This document shows, piece after piece, positions 1 to 45,832 of a stretch of 64,000 bases of DNA (its first letter is position 1; every line of letters begins with the position of its first letter). Source of the DNA: Cristatella mucedo (taxonomy: Eukaryota; Bryozoa; Phylactolaemata; Cristatellidae); assembly GCA_009760855.2 (NCBI GenBank), contig WPIO01000022.1:2096001-2160000 (forward strand), written 5' to 3'. Position numbers and translations under genes: made by a program. The notes below the pieces were generated by a model that was given only the letters and a program-made list of their open reading frames with translations, was not told where the DNA came from and did no database searches.

Positions 1-354
1 TACTTTATCGCGAACAAAGAAAGTTTTACACCATGTCTTTTGTGGGGCGGGGCGGGCTTGCACTTGCTTATGCTTTTTCTTGCAAATGCCGTGTGTGCCT
101 GCCAAAATTGCATTGCCCCCCCCCCTGTGTGGAGGCACTCGTTAGCACTCTGTGCAAATTCGACATTCCATATTTTGCTAGCCGTTAATAATACAATGCT
201 AGTGCCGTAGAGCTGGTCTCTTTGTTTCAGGTACTGTAAGCCGAATACACGTGAGAGATTAATTTATTTTGTTTATCACGCAAGTATTCAGAGTGTTCTT
301 TAGTGAGTAAATTATCGAAACTCTCACTCACTCACACTCTGTCCCTAATCCCTC

Positions 355-363
355 TCTCTCCTC

Positions 364-397
<34 letters not shown>

Positions 398-435
398 GTA
401 TGTATATATGTATATATATATATATATATATATGT
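355..435. repeat. (TC)n and (TA)n microsatellite
   Basis: A (TC)n run passes directly into (TA)n with interspersed TATGTA units. The open frame across it is an artefact of the repeat. Confidence 0.9.
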
Positions 436-1559
436 CTCTCTTCCAGCCACTCGCTGTCTCTTTCTCCCTACTCTTTTTTTACAGTTGTGCTAGGCTTCTC
501 TCTGCAGCTTAAAGTAAAGGTCAGCTGATCTAATAGCCTTTTTTTATATAGCAAGCATAAGAGCCGTTGCAGCCATCAGTTTTGCTTGCAGTGGACAATA
601 CAGATTTGCCTGCTGCACGGCTCAAGCCCACAGCATGGGTCGTGCAGCGCCCAGCAGCCTAGTGCTAGGACCTAGTATGCTCGGTGCTACCTATGTTGCC
701 TTGAATTGCATGTTGATTCCTATTTTTTTGTCTGGGCCTGGAGTCAAGGTGGACTGGGCTTTGTAAAAGCTAATCTTTGTGTCGAGATGTGAGCTGCGTG
801 TTTGCTATAACTTTCGGCCGAACTCTGCGGTGTTGCCATGTCAAAATTTAACCGAGCGAGGCTTTGTACGGTCATGCTAGTTCCTTCTGCAATGTCGGAG
901 CGTGGCGTGATCTTGATCGAAACTGATCTCAGCTCGATGTGCCACCAGTCTTGCTGCTCTTGTGCTGCAATATGTACCTGTCCTTCGTGTCCAGATGTGT
1001 CTCGTATTGTTGGAAGCAGGACTGGTACTCATCAAATTCCAATGACTCGTGGCTGCTCCAACAGCAGCTTTAATGTGTGCGCTGTGTCTTTCAATGTCGA
1101 CGTCAAATGGTCGCTTGAAGCAATAGGAGTGCAATAGGAGATAGCTGAGCTTGGAAGGCTCCCTAGGCAGCTCCGAAAGCAACCCCGAAAGGAGCCGACA
1201 GCCGGTATAAACGGAGGCCATCGACCATTGGGCCCGTGTTTGTTGCTGCCACCGAGATGCTGGATGCCAAAGCAAGCAGTCCAGTCCAGGATGTTTTGGG
1301 CTGCCGAGAGCTAAGGACTCAAACAAAATGCTGAAGGGTGCCCCGGCCGGCCGGTCGGCCGGCGAACGACGCTTGTCGATCGACTGCGGCTGTGTGAGGG
1401 GGGATCTGCAGATCTGCATCCAGAGCTTGCGCAACTATGTGCGCTTTTCGGAAGGCGCTTCTCGGAAGGCGTGGGGTGAGGAAGGGGCTCCTGAGAGGCT
1501 GCTCCCAGCTGCTGGCAGCAGACTGCCTAGCCTGCCTAGCCGCCTGCCCTAATCATCAT

Positions 1560-1582
1560 CTGCTGCTGCTGCTGCTGCTGCT
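1560..1582. repeat. (CTG)n trinucleotide tract
   Basis: Eight consecutive CTG units with flanking non-repeat sequence. Confidence 0.9.
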
Positions 1583-2675
1583 GGGTCGGAGCCAGCTGAT
1601 TACTCGGAAGTTTAGCCACAAGGCAAGGCCTGCCTGTTTGTGTCGACTCACTGCAAGGAACTGGATAGCTTGATCTAAGGAAATGCGGTCGGTGCGACTG
1701 GTGTGCACGAGAAGCTAAAAGGCGCAAGAGATCCAGTGTCTCACTAAAAGCATCTGGAACGTGATAAGCTTGCATTCCAGAATCAAAGCGTGAAATGGTG
1801 CCCGGCCTGGGGAATGGGAAGGAGAACTACTTAGTTGTTGTCACGAGGCTTCTGCCTTTGGTGACGGTTTGCGTTTGGTGGAAATTCAGACCGGCTCATC
1901 TAAGCCTGCAGTTGCAGCTCCTGATTATTGCCAGGACATTTGAGGAGCCGGAAGACTTTGACGTCGGCAGCATTTGTAGGCGTAAACTCGGGTGACAGCA
2001 ATGCTGTGGGTTGGCTCTTAAGTTTAAACCCCAGACTTTTTGCATTAATGAAGAGGCAGTGAAATATGAAGAGGCAATATGTGATAGCTCAGCCTTGCTG
2101 TCCGCTGTGCTCTCTCCAATAGCTTAAGCTCGCCGATAGCCATCGAACGGCTGAGGCTGAAGTCATTTTAAGAGGGGCGATTAAACTGCTATTCAATATA
2201 CATCATGCACTTTGGATATTTTCTAATTTTCAAGAATAACGGATATTGCTCTTGCTATTTGCTTCAAGCACGTGTTAAAAACGGTAAGTTGAATTTTTAC
2301 TGGCATGTGGTAGTGTCCTGCGTCATTCCGTATCATGAACACTGAGTGACTTCCGGTGCAGCACTGAGAGCATGCTGCTCGGCATTTGGACTCGGTACCA
2401 GCAGGGTCGCCGGTCGTGCGTAATGCGATGCAGCAGAAGCACGTCTCCCCCATCGTGATGTCAGCTTTGTCTTACCAGAGACCGCCAATGTTTAGGAAGA
2501 TTTTGATAGAAACATGCTTGCCGTGCGAGTTTTTCGTGTCCTTCCATCTTGGAGACTGTGTCTATTAAGTGAGATTGTACAGTAATGTGGTTATTCCTCC
2601 TTGTACGTGTGTGTGTGCTTGATCGACTGCATGAATAGCAAGAAGTTAGTAATCTGCCTTTGATTTTTTGCTCAG

Positions 2676-15655
<12,980 letters not shown>

Positions 15656-17636
15656 TCAGAAAACGCCCACCAACGGCTTAGACTCCTATTCTTGCCTATT
15701 GCCGGCAAGGGCTGCTGGGGCTGTCTGCTCGCGCTACTTCTGTACGTGCGGCAGCCCTGCAGCTGGTATAGCGATGCCGCTCAGATCGACTTGCCAGCCC
15801 CTTGAGCAGGAAGCTCGCTGCTTGCCCATGCGTGCGTGGCCTCGAGCACTCCCTGCTCCTCCCTGCTCGCTGGGGGCTATGCCTCGTCTGCACACAAATG
15901 TGCCCGTCATGTGACTAGTCAATCTGGTTGTTCTTTGCTGCTCAATAATAGAGCCCATTTTGTGCTTACATTACTAGCTAGCGGGCGGTGGCCGGCAGAC
16001 GATTTGTGCATCAGATGGCTGTCCTGCTTTGCAAGGCAATGCTCCGGCATTGACTCTGTGCAGAGTCGCTTCTGCCTCTCTGTGCCAGGGGCATTTGTGG
16101 AACAGGTGCGCCACGAATTAGTCTCACTTTCTATCACTCCCGTAGATGGTTTAGACCCTTACCGTGCAATGTGCAAGCCTTGGGCTGTATATTGCATGTT
16201 AGTTGGCAGAGCATTATATGGCGCGGTTGCTTGATATGCATTTCCCGTTTGTGTCCCTGGTGTCAGCTGTCAAATGGCTGTGCTGCAGGGATGAGCGTGT
16301 TCTGATGCCACAATGGCTGTCTGCACTGATATGCTGCATGCTCTCATACTCATACAGTGGGTGCTTTCTGTTAGGCGACTGTGCTAACTGTCCATCGCAA
16401 GTACAGACAATCGTTGATCTTGGTGAACAATATATTTTTGTGCAAGCATGTTTCATCAATCTGCTTCTCGAATTTCATTTCTCCAGTGATTGTCACTTGC
16501 ATTCTGGCAAGCATCGTTGCCCAACAACAACACTTCTGAGCATTGAGTTTGTGATAACGAATGTAGCCCTTGAGTGACGTCAGCCGTGAGTGTGCCCTTT
16601 ACTGAGTTAAAGAGAACTCGGCGGCGGCGGGCTTCTCTTTACAGCAGTGTGCCTTTATTCTTTATATCAGCCTCCTGCTAGACCGATGGTAGTGTGTCTT
16701 TGACATGAGTGGGGGACGGCGACGTCTAAAAGCAAGAGCGGAAGTTTTGAACAGCCGTGTGAACAATATTTGCGTGCCTATGTATGCACTCGTCAGATCA
16801 TCGTATCTGATGGCCGACTCAAGCTGGCGAAATGCAGTCTAAAAGCTGGCTTTGCGGACGTGTCAAGCCAGCTTTTGCAGAGGGTCCTGCTTCTAGCTCC
16901 GAGGCCAATTGAAGGCATTAGATTGCCCAAGCAATCTCGAGTCTTATCTGAGCCGAGGGCAGGTATTTTTGCCTGACATTGGTGCTTAAGTGAACTCTGC
17001 CACTGGCTACGTGTGCTTCTACCAGTAATTCCAGTTGCACGTCCAATAGAAAGCAGCAGCCATCACCAACCATTAACTCTGCTCAGCGGCTTTTCATTTA
17101 AGAGCTGCATTGCAGTTGAAGCCCAGCTAGCAGAGTCACAAATCCTCAAATAGCTAACACAATTTCTGCCTTCGCCACCGTGGCTGAACCTCTTGGTGCT
17201 GCTTTTATCCGAACTTCCTTCGGAGTTAGATTGTGCAAATAGACACGTGACTCAGTGCCGAGTCTCGGTTCAGACACTGGCGAAGAACGCTCTGACATCG
17301 CCATTGGCAGTAGAGGAATGGCCCCAGTGAAGGTCGTTTGTAGGGATCGCTAGGGACATGCCGTCTCGCGATTTCTTCTTAGCCCTACCTGAATGGTTTG
17401 TCCAAACACATTTTTCTTGTTCGTCTTATTCTTGTTACCTAAAACTAAGAGCAGAACAGTGTCACATCGTGGCGAATGTCTGTTCGCTCTAAGTAGGCCT
17501 GCCGAAAACCATCGAGAAATCAAATAGCTTCGCCCGTCGCCGACTTTTGCAAGCTTGGAGTGGAAGTGCCCTGACCCTAGTCGGCCATTGACAATATTGA
17601 GCACTATGTCAGACGGTGCCTTCAATTGGCATCAAT
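15656..17636. other. Intergenic DNA behind SH2D4
   Basis: Presumably holds the SH2D4 3' UTR. I see no clear AATAAA signal near the stop codon and no other gene. Confidence 0.4.
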
Positions 17637-18010
17637 TAGTCAATGTAATGTATCTCCGTCTGTAACTCCACAAAGTCATCAAGACCATGTGGGTGTTACA
17701 CAGGAGAGTTTTGTATAGCGCACTCACAGCCTAAGTGGCTTTCGGTAGGCATTCGGTAGCCAACAGACTTCGTCTCACGAAACAAAGAGAAAGTGGGAAG
17801 CATAGCAGAGTCAGGAGAGCAGTTGAGGTAGTGAGTAGCATGGAAGTAGCAGCCCAGGACCGCTGAAAAGGATGAGCCATAGTCTGCAGCAGGAGAGTAG
17901 TTGTCGTTGCGTTAGAATTGTGGAAGCGAGTTCCATAGTCTAAGACCTGCAGAGCTAAAGCTTCTGTCGCCAACGGTCTTTAAGCGCAGGCAGGAATGGA
18001 ACAGCTAATT
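17637..18010 (-). mobile_element. LINE family B 3' fragment
   Basis: The plus strand begins AATGTAATGTATCTCCGTCT, then CCACAAAGTCATCAAGACCA, CTTTCGGTAGGCATTCGGTA and GTTGAGGTAGTGAGTAGCAT. The minus strand encodes a short block ATEALALQVLDYGTRFHNS, typical of the extreme C-terminus of LINE proteins. Same element as at 48.8, 56.2 and 58.7 kb. Confidence 0.7.
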
Positions 18011-18879
18011 TAATCAGGGCGGAAAGGCAGTGGCTTGGAGCCGTGCAGCCGGCCGCAAAAAGCAAGTGGTAAGTACGTAAATCGGCTGCCACCGCCGACA
18101 GCCGGAATCTTCCAGATAAAGACCAAACGTTTGTTTGCAGAGTCACGAGACATATCCCCGCTTCATACTTGGCCGTGCGACACGCCAGATCCACCTGCAC
18201 GTGACGTCCATTTATTTGTCCTGCAAGTGGAGCAAGCCTAGTAACCCGGTAGCTTCGGTGGGTGCCAGCCAGCGGGTTAGCAGGGCTGGCAGTTTTCTAG
18301 CGGTACGATCAGCTTTGAGACAGTCTAGGTAAAAGGTAGAGGTCTGAAACAATAGCAACTTTCGCCCTTCCTGCTCTGCGAGGCCCCTTTTTTTCCACTG
18401 CTGCCACCTGGGGAAGGTTAAATGCTGCAAAAACTGTTGGCATTGTTATTGCTAGAACAGAGCCTCTTCCCCATCAGAACGACGGACGTTCCGCCGATTA
18501 TGTCGCTTTCTCGTCGGAGCTATGATTTCCAAAGATATGGCTACTGATTTGCAATAAATAAAAATAAAGTGTGGACACTTGTACTCTAACACGCGGGTAT
18601 ATCTCGGCTCGGGAGCGTTTTCGGAATTTTCAGGTCCCCAATTTATGCCCCGTGTTAAGGCCCGTAGTGAAAGAAGTCTCGATTCCTCTGCAATGGGTCA
18701 GGCACTGGCCTTTGAACCAGAGGTTGTAGAATCATTCCTTGCTTCGGGCGAGACTTTTCCCGCTCTCAGCCTACTGGGACATCCAATGGTTTGGGTCCCC
18801 GTCTCAACAGAATTAGGCGAGTGAATAGTGGGGCATATGTCCATGTGTATTTGTAGGTGAGTTTATAGGGTTAAGGGAA

Positions 18880-18917
18880 GACTGAGAAGAGAGAGAAAGA
18901 GACAGAGGGAGAGACAG

Positions 18918-18972
<55 letters not shown>

Positions 18973-18976
18973 GAGT
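18880..18976. repeat. (AG)n and (CAGA)n microsatellite
   Basis: A GA-rich run grading into CAGA units. Confidence 0.9.
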
Positions 18977-19104
18977 AACTACACTGGTCGTATTAATCGC
19001 GATGGATGATGCTGGCGCCGGGAAGTCTGTGCATCTATCTGTTGAGAAGAAGCTGCGATATGTGATGCAAGCTGTACCTGCATGCACACTATACATGCCC
19101 TTTT

Positions 19105-19394
19105 TTAATTCGCATTAATTCTTGTCAAGAAAGACGACATGGACTTCGCAGGGGGGGAATCGAAGCGAGACATTGGCAGACGACGACGCAGCCGAATGCT
19201 TGTCGCGGCTGGCCACTCAGATCGGTCGATGGGGCACAATGGCAGGTGAGCACGGCATTCGCAAGCCACCGGCGGCTCAATCGAGATGCTATTTATGGAA
19301 GGCACCGTCGCCTGACACATCCGCTGTGGCACAGGCTCTATATGCGCCAGACTCCAGGACATCCGAGCAGCAGTTTTCCGACTGCCAGGTGCAT
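19105..19394 (-). CDS. Candidate terminal exon of CDKL2
   Basis: An open frame of 96 codons ends at a stop at 19105. A weak acceptor TTTACAAAAG ending at 19395 would place it in phase 1, exactly what exon 8 needs. It reads APGSRKTAARMSWSLAHIEP and later SINSISIEPPVACE. The polypyrimidine tract is poor and there is no homology I can point to. The opposite strand has an equally plausible exon-like stretch (19156-19246, donor GTGAGC), so this is a tentative call. Confidence 0.3.
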
Positions 19395-19929
19395 CTTTTG
19401 TAAATGTCAGCGCATCAAGTGCACCGAGCACAGAAAGTAGAGTATATTGCGTAGAATAGATGCTCTCATATCGTCATAACTCGCTCAGCCTCGTCGACCT
19501 CTGCGGACAAAATACGAGGGCTCCAGCAGGAACTTCTGAGTACTTACTGATCCTTTAGCCTGCGTGTGCCTGCCTTCAGGAACCTTCCAAGTGGCTCTTT
19601 ACCGAACACCCTTTGTTATGATGCACTGGTGCTTCACACCAAAAAGGGCACCGACTTCCAGCATTGGAGTACGTCCAGAAAAGTTCTGTCCCCTGTGCGT
19701 CTCGCTCGTGCACTTGCAGCGAAATCGCACCCCTGCCGAAGCTCCTGTGCGTCACATCCTGGAGTCGACTGCCCTGATTGCTTGCCCGCCATGAGAGCAG
19801 CCAAGCGACCAGGCCAAAGATCTCGACGAATGACTGGATGCTCTCATCTGATGCAGCGCAGCCATTTGGGACTCGCGTTCGCTCTGGCAGCTTGCAAGTG
19901 CTGATACTTGTCCGCTGCTTCGCAGTAGC

Positions 19930-20050
19930 ACGATCCGAAGGCGATTGAATTGCACTTCACGACCCTGGACTTGAGTTCGATTACTGTAGCGGGCAATCCT
20001 TCATTGCCCACTGCCAGCGTTGGTGATCGCTCCTCAGGCTCTTCTGCAGC
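19930..20050 (+). mobile_element. tRNA-derived SINE, second type
   Basis: B box GGACTTGAGTTCGATTACTG followed by the type-specific segment GCGGGCAATCCTTCATTGCC, CACTGCCAGCGTTGGTGATC. Related copies lie at 29.1 and 39.0 kb. Confidence 0.5.
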
Positions 20051-20496
20051 GCTCTAGTCTCCAGTGAGCAATCCAGACCTTTTCTGGTGGGGTGGGTTAG
20101 GCGATCAGGATTCTTGTAGCTCCTTCTTGTTAGCGAAGATACGATTCCGTCAAAATAATCATTGACAGGCTTATGCCAAAGCCACTGGAGCTATTTCGGC
20201 TGCTCTCTGACAATGATCGGATTATGGCCAACTCTGTAATTTCTACGAGACGTTTCGCTGTTCCTGCTTAAGGGAAACTATTTTTTTCTGCACGGCCAAG
20301 GCTCGAAACCCTCGTCTAGCGAGCTGGCTGCACATGGTGACATCAGCGTAGCCAGACCGTGGATTTCCCAGCAGTCAGAGCTAAGACATGGCAGCCAGTA
20401 GGCGCGATAAAAGAGCACGCCAACAGAGAGCTCTGGGGGACGCGGCTTTCCAAATGTGGTCGCTCACTAGCATGCGCGCCCGTTCGCAGTACTCAC

Positions 20497-37572
<17,076 letters not shown>

Positions 37573-38382
37573 TCAAACGGCGCGGCCCGGCGCGCCCGAG
37601 TGCCGCACGCGCCAGCGAACGCAGTGCGGCGATGCGCCGGGTGTCTAAAATGAGAGGTCGGCGGGGTGCGTAGATGTACCGCCTTTTTGCTCTCTACTAG
37701 TTACTACGCAGCCGCACAGTTTTCTAAAACATTAATAGGCGAGGCGTAGCGAAACCATACGGAGCCCGGCTTTTTCTTGTATACGAATCATCGGTGTGTG
37801 CAGTGCGTGAAAGCACGTCTTCCAAGCACCAAATTCCGCCTCAACGCAAGTATTTCCGGCACCTAAAGTGAGTGGGTGCTGCGACTTCGAAAGCATTGGA
37901 ACCACTCGAGAAGAGTATAAAAAGAGAGAAGAGAAGAAGAAGTGCAATACCGAGATCTATACTCAAGATATTTATAATAATATACTCGATAATATAATAT
38001 ACGATAATATACTCGAGAAGAGCAATACCACTGGAAAGGATCGCGTACCGACGCTTCGCACGGTGCCGTGCAGCCACTACGATATCGCTCTCCAGGCCGC
38101 CGCGATGCCGTCGTCTTTAACAGCTCACGTCGAGCCAGCCATTCACAGCGAGTCCATTACTTTTTGTAAACCGCCGAGCGTTTACGTAAAGTGAACTGCC
38201 GGCTCTCAGCGCTGCTAGCCGGCTGTGGTGCTGCCGGCGGCGCGGAGGGATCGCGACCGCTTCGCTAACGCACGAAGCGCCGGCCGCACGGAGCGAAACG
38301 GCCGCAACTGCCGCCACGCGACGCTCCTCGCCGAACTGTGGAGACAGCTGAGCGCGTTCAATCAGTCTGTCGCGTGTCTGTC

Positions 38383-38985
38383 GTGAGCGTCCCAGTTGCC
38401 AAATCTCACAACACCTCTCGCCGACCTGCACTGGCTTCCAGTAAAGCAAGGCATCAATTTCAAGGTTGTGTCGCTCACTTTTAGGTCACTTCATTCTTTG
38501 GCCCCAGCCTATCTCTTAGATCTACTCCTGCACCAGGCTAAGCATCGTACCACTCACTTTTCGGAATCCAAAAGTTTACCAATACCTCGTACAAACCTCA
38601 AATCCTTTGAAGACCGTGCATTTAGTTCGTATGCTCCCAAAGCCTGGAACTCACTCCCGACTTGCGTCACGACATCTCCTGACTTGACCACATTTAAAAA
38701 GAAAAACTAAAAACGCACCTATTTATCACAACATTTAGTGGGTCCACGTTATTCATCCTGTACGTGCTCACGGATACTGACACTGTGCATGCAGCCACTA
38801 ACCATATTTGCATGCTGACCCTGTGTATGTCACCCCTAACCTAGTTATTCTTGTTGTTTATTGAGCATGCTACCACTAACCACTAAATCGTGCTTCCTTT
38901 ACAGCAAATGTGAAGTGCCTAGAAAGTGACCGAGTTAACTGAGGGTTCTATATCAAATGTATTATTATTATTATTATTAGTCGAA
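38383..38985 (+). mobile_element. LINE A 3' fragment
   Basis: The C-terminal part of the LINE protein (LADLHWLPVKQGINFKV, LTFRSLHSLAPAYLLDLLLH, KAWNSLPTCVTTSPDLTTFK) is intact in one frame. The family 3' UTR, hairpin and a (TTA)n tail follow at about 38960. 5'-truncated. Confidence 0.85.
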
Positions 38986-39019
38986 TGCGCCCTTCGACCC
39001 ATCGGTCCTAGCCCAGGGG

Positions 39020-39150
39020 CAAGCCGCTCGAACTTAACCAATCAGATCGCTGGTTTGAGTCCTGGTTTGCGGCCGGTAATCATTTAGTGCCCACTGCAAA
39101 CGGGTTGCTACCTGCCTAGGCTTTTTCTGTGGCCGCATAAAGGAGACCGT
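39020..39150 (+). mobile_element. tRNA-derived SINE, second type
   Basis: GCTGGTTTGAGTCCTGGTTT (B box), then ATCATTTAGTGCCCACTGCA and AACGGGTTGCTACCTGCC. It lies just behind the LINE A copy ending at 38985. Confidence 0.5.
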
Positions 39151-39158
39151 CTGATCAG

Positions 39159-39344
39159 CTAAACTTTACGTTTTACTTCGTAACGCTTGAACCTATGTTC
39201 GTTTACGGCTCGAATGCCCGGAGCCATACCTGGAGCGACGCCTACCGCCGGCTTCGAGCCGTGATTGTCGAGCACGCGTCGCCCCAGCAGTACGGTCGCC
39301 GAGATGACGGCTCTTCCGACAATCCTTTTGACGAGCTTCGTCAT
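39159..39344 (-). CDS. Unrecognised 61-residue ORF
   Basis: Minus-strand ATG to stop frame: a basic N-terminus MTKLVKRIVGRAVISATVLL with a short hydrophobic stretch and a Lys/Arg-rich end RFKRYEVKRKV. The composition resembles a short secreted or mitochondrial protein, but the frame is short enough to be chance and no family is recognised. Confidence 0.15.
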   Translation of the reverse strand: MTKLVKRIVGRAVISATVLLGRRVLDNHGSKPAVGVAPGMAPGIRAVNEHRFKRYEVKRKV

Positions 39345-39379
39345 CGAGCGGTCAGCCGCGTCGGTCGGGCTTAGCTATT

Positions 39380-42430
<3,051 letters not shown>

Positions 42431-42569
42431 CTAGTCGCTCTCGCTAGTCCTCGCCGACGTTCTCAGCCGTACCGACGCATTCAACTTCCCGCATTTCGCG
42501 TCAGGCAGACAGTACACGATGGCTTCTCTCCGGTAAAGCTCGAGCGATCTAAAGGAGAGCGGCTAATCG

Positions 42570-43032
42570 CCAGTGGCAACCCGAGCGCCATCGGATGGAT
42601 GGAAAGACTGTCACTTACTCTTAGGTCTCTTTGTTCTCTGCTCGGATCGACCCTTTCAAAATTGCTCGTACCTAGAGCTCCGCTCTCGTGCCAATCGCTT
42701 CTCTGACTCAGGTCGTTTACCTGTGCGTAAAAAAACAAACCTCAAGCCATCCTTACATCCTGATTTTAGCACCGACCCATCGAAACTCGCCTGGAAGTAT
42801 CTACTGTCTGACATCACGACATCCACTGACTCTAGGCTGCTGGTAGCAGAACTTGAATGCCACGCGTTCTCGCAGCGTTGGCTTAGCACATGTGAATCTT
42901 TGTTACTGCGAGCTGCAATTGTACGTCTTAGTGTCAATAATTAGATGATAACCTTTCCTTTGCAAAGTGCGTCGAGAGCGATTTAGTTTCCTTAGGACGC
43001 TCAAAAAAATATTATTACTATTATTATCTAAT
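42570..43032 (+). mobile_element. Diverged LINE 3' fragment
   Basis: Ends with GCGTCGAGAGCGATTTAG, CTTAGGACGCTC and an ATT-rich tail, the same layout as the family A 3' end but well diverged. The preceding 400 bases contain fragments resembling the LINE C-terminal block (LTLRSLCSL). Confidence 0.5.
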
Positions 43033-43129
43033 TCGCGTAGCATCCGCCTTTAACCAGCAGCGACGCAGCATTGCAGTAGCTAGCGCTTTGCCAGCTTGCA
43101 GCGCGGGTCTGCGTCAACCCTCTCTCCAT

Positions 43130-43439
43130 CTCATCTCTCTCTTCTCCTCTCCTCTCTCTCTCCCTCTCTCTCCTCTCCCCCTCTCTCCCCTCTCTGTCCC
43201 TGTCTCTCTGTCTCTCTCTGTCTCTCTCCGTCTCTCTCTCTGTCTCTCTGTCTCTCTGTCTCTCTGTCTCTCTGTCTCTCTCTTCTCATCTCCTCTCTCT
43301 CTCCCTCTCTCTACCTCTCTCTCCTCTCCCCCTCTCTCTCCCCTCTCTGTCCCTGTCTCTCTGTCTCTCTCTGTCTCTATCTCTGCCTCTGTCTCTCTGT
43401 CTCTGTCTCTCTGTCTCTGTCTCTGTCTCTGTCTCCCTC

Positions 43440-43506
<67 letters not shown>

Positions 43507-43520
43507 CTTTCTCTGGTGTC
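43130..43520. repeat. Compound (TC)n / CTGTCT repeat
   Basis: Pyrimidine-rich tract with CTCCTCTC, TCTCTGTC and a pure (TC)n core near 43444-43495. Two related blocks of about 190 bases are visible. Confidence 0.9.
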
Positions 43521-43529
43521 ATTAGCATG

Positions 43530-44519
43530 ACGCCATAAGGGTGAGCCCGGCCCTCCTTGGATCGACTTAAATGGGTGTGCCGAGCTGCTCGGCGATCCGA
43601 CGCGCCCACCTCATCCTTTCCCCTGATTGGTTTGCTCTGGTAAGGCTGAGGTCGACTCCTCCGTGGATTAATCGTGGCTACGCCAAAGAATGCGAAGGCG
43701 TCTTTGCGAAGCAGAAGCGAGGTCGCAAAATTTCCGGATGTCTGCCTCGTTCCCTCTCGCCAGCACCACCGTCGCTCCCAATGTTTCGCCGCCCCCCCCC
43801 CGCTCGCCCGCCAGCCCCCCTAATCCACCGACGGGTCGCTGCTGGCTGCAGTGGCTGCCGAGTTGGTCGCTGGGGCCAGCTGAGCGGAACGTACGTTTGT
43901 GCCCGGACTTCGCCGCTGCCCGGTCGCAGTCGACCGACCGGACGTCGGCCGCTGCCCGTCTGCTGGCCGACCTGTCAAGGATGTCAAGCAAGAGGAGGCG
44001 GCGAGGCGAGTGCGACTCGGGCCAAATGGAACCGGTTCGACGTCCGCAGCCGCGAGACAGTGGAGACGCCGAATTAGCGTTGACCCGCGCGGCCATCTGC
44101 CGTCACGCCCACCGCGGTGTCGCGGCTGAGCTGTGATGGCTGCGACGGCTGCAGCGGCGGCGGCGGCGGCGGCGGCGACTCGCCCGCCGAGCATTTAGAG
44201 CGCCGAGTGCCGAGCGGCAGATCGAAGGCGGTGAGCGAGAGTTCGCGCGATCGATAGGAGCCGCGCCGCCGCCGCCGCAGGCAGCGGCAGCGCGGCGCGA
44301 GCTGGTGCCTCACAGGCTTGAGCGGAAGCGGACGGCGCGGATGCCGCAGGCCAGCGGTCGGGCGCGCAGGCCAGCGGTCGGAAGTCGTACGCGCGGCAGA
44401 AGGCTCGCCGCGCGACCCCTGCCGCACGACCAGTGAACAGCTAGCAGTACGGCGGCTGCGGCAAATCATAAACGGAGTGGTGTGGAGAGAGTACGCAATC
44501 GCCCAGCATGCAGTAGGCC
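43530..44519. other. GC-rich stretch, no gene recognised
   Basis: Open frames on both strands are Ser/Arg/Pro-rich without family motifs. A short (GGC)n lies near 44157. Confidence 0.35.
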
Positions 44520-44600
44520 ATAAAAGGATTGTTTGCATCTGGGCTCGAACTTGCGACCTTGGTCGCGAAGTACGAACATCTTAACCCTTGGCTAAGACCC
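44520..44600 (-). mobile_element. tRNA-derived SINE, third type
   Basis: The minus strand reads CTGGGTCTTAGCCAAGGGTT (A box), then GACCAAGGTCGCAAGTTCGA and GCCC (B box). A related copy lies 150-240 bases downstream. Confidence 0.55.
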
Positions 44601-44689
44601 AGGAGCTGGTGCGAACGTCAGTAGGCTCCGCCTGTTCCTGAGACGCCTCAATGTCGTGAAATTAAAGAGTAAATGATTTAGCAGCCTAA

Positions 44690-44838
44690 TTTTTATAGCG
44701 TCGAAAAAGCCTCAACACGGCCATCGTCGCCGCTTGCAGCGAGAAATACAAGATTGCTCGCTGCGGGAGTTGAACCCACGACCCTACGAGTCTCGAAGTG
44801 CGAGCGCCTTTCCTACCCAAGGCTGAGACTTGGGGTTG
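44690..44838 (-). mobile_element. tRNA-derived SINE, third type
   Basis: The minus strand has an A box near TCAGCCTTGGGTAGGAAAGG and a B box GGTCGTGGGTTCAACTCCC. The 3' body includes AAGCGGCGACGATGGCC and GACGCTATAAAAATTAG. Confidence 0.55.
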
Positions 44839-44867
44839 GTGGGGGGCGGTGTACTCGTCTATTGTAA

Positions 44868-44942
44868 TACTACTACTACTAATAATAATTCACTTGATAA
44901 AGCGCCCTCAGAGAACTCAATCTCTCTCTAGGCGCTTAGCAA
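44868..44942 (-). mobile_element. LINE A 3' tail fragment
   Basis: (ACT/AAT)n followed by AAAGCGCCCTCAGAGAACTC and CTAGGCGCTTAG. Only the tail hairpin is present. Confidence 0.7.
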
Positions 44943-45199
44943 AGCCTTCGGCAGCGGTGAGCTCATCGAATTCACCGTCACTTCACCACAGCCTTATACG
45001 GTTGGGGAAAACAGTGTCCACAAATGGAATGATAAGTCGCTACTAAGACCACGTGCCACGCCACGTGGTGCACAGCCTGTACGAAGCGAGAGCCGAGCGA
45101 GCTCGAGTCAAAATGGCTGGCTTATTTCGCAAGTCGAACCTCGCCCGCCAAAGGCGAGCGCCAGCAGCGTCGGACAATCCTCGTAAACCTGCGCGACGC

Positions 45200-45280
45200 A
45201 CGCCCACTATAAGGAAGACTTCATTTGCATAGCACCCTACGAGAACTTAATATCTATCCAGGTACTTTGCGCATACAGCC
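45200..45280 (-). mobile_element. LINE/SINE 3' tail fragment
   Basis: TTTGCATAGCACCCTACGAG, then AACTTAATATCTATCCAGGT. This is the reverse of the variant tail also seen near 55255 (AAGTTCTCAGAGGGTGCTAC). Confidence 0.5.
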
Positions 45281-45832
45281 GCGCTCGAGGCCAACTGGCG
45301 TTACTCCCTAGCGTTACCTACGCGCTGGCCGCTGGCTCGCGCGAAATTTGAATGCGAAGCCCGCTTTCCCCCATTCTTGGAGCTATTGCGGCATCGGTGC
45401 GGCGCACCGCGCCGAGGCAGTCTGCGCCAGCGCGCGTACCGAGGATACAGCTCGCTCTCGGCGGTCTGAGTCAATTATGCAGCCCTATCATAAATTTAAA
45501 AGCTAAAATTACTGTACATATGGACAGCAGGCCGATGTATTCGAGCACTCTCGCAAATCCTTCAACGTCAGGTGCAGCCGCTCGACCACTCCTTGTGCGT
45601 GGGCATTACATTTTTTCCGAAAAATCGGGTTTGGTGAAACCCAGCCAATCAGAGCGTGGCGTTCGTTGATTGGCTATCCTATCCTCTTCCTACCCTGGCT
45701 ACTAATTGGCTCAGCCTCGCACAAGTTCTGTAGCGTCTGTAAATGCAAGTTTTGTAACGTCAAATATATCCTATTTTCTCTTATTCTATCTAACATATTA
45801 TATATTGAGTAATAGGAGTGCAGTGGTAATCA

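Larger units (their letters stand above)
1..2675. other. No gene recognised; upstream of the first visible SH2D4 exon
   Basis: I looked for an SH2D4 first exon with the start codon and saw none. The stretch is of moderate GC with two simple repeats and a GC-rich palindromic GGCCGGCCGGTCGGCCGG near 1345. Open frames here are short and have no protein-like conservation I recognise. Confidence 0.5.

Noticed and set aside
19122-19403. Plus-strand exon ending at GTGAGC (19247)
   Set aside because: It has a usable acceptor and donor, but no partner exon or homology; the minus strand offers a phase-compatible CDKL2 exon in the same place. Neither is proven.
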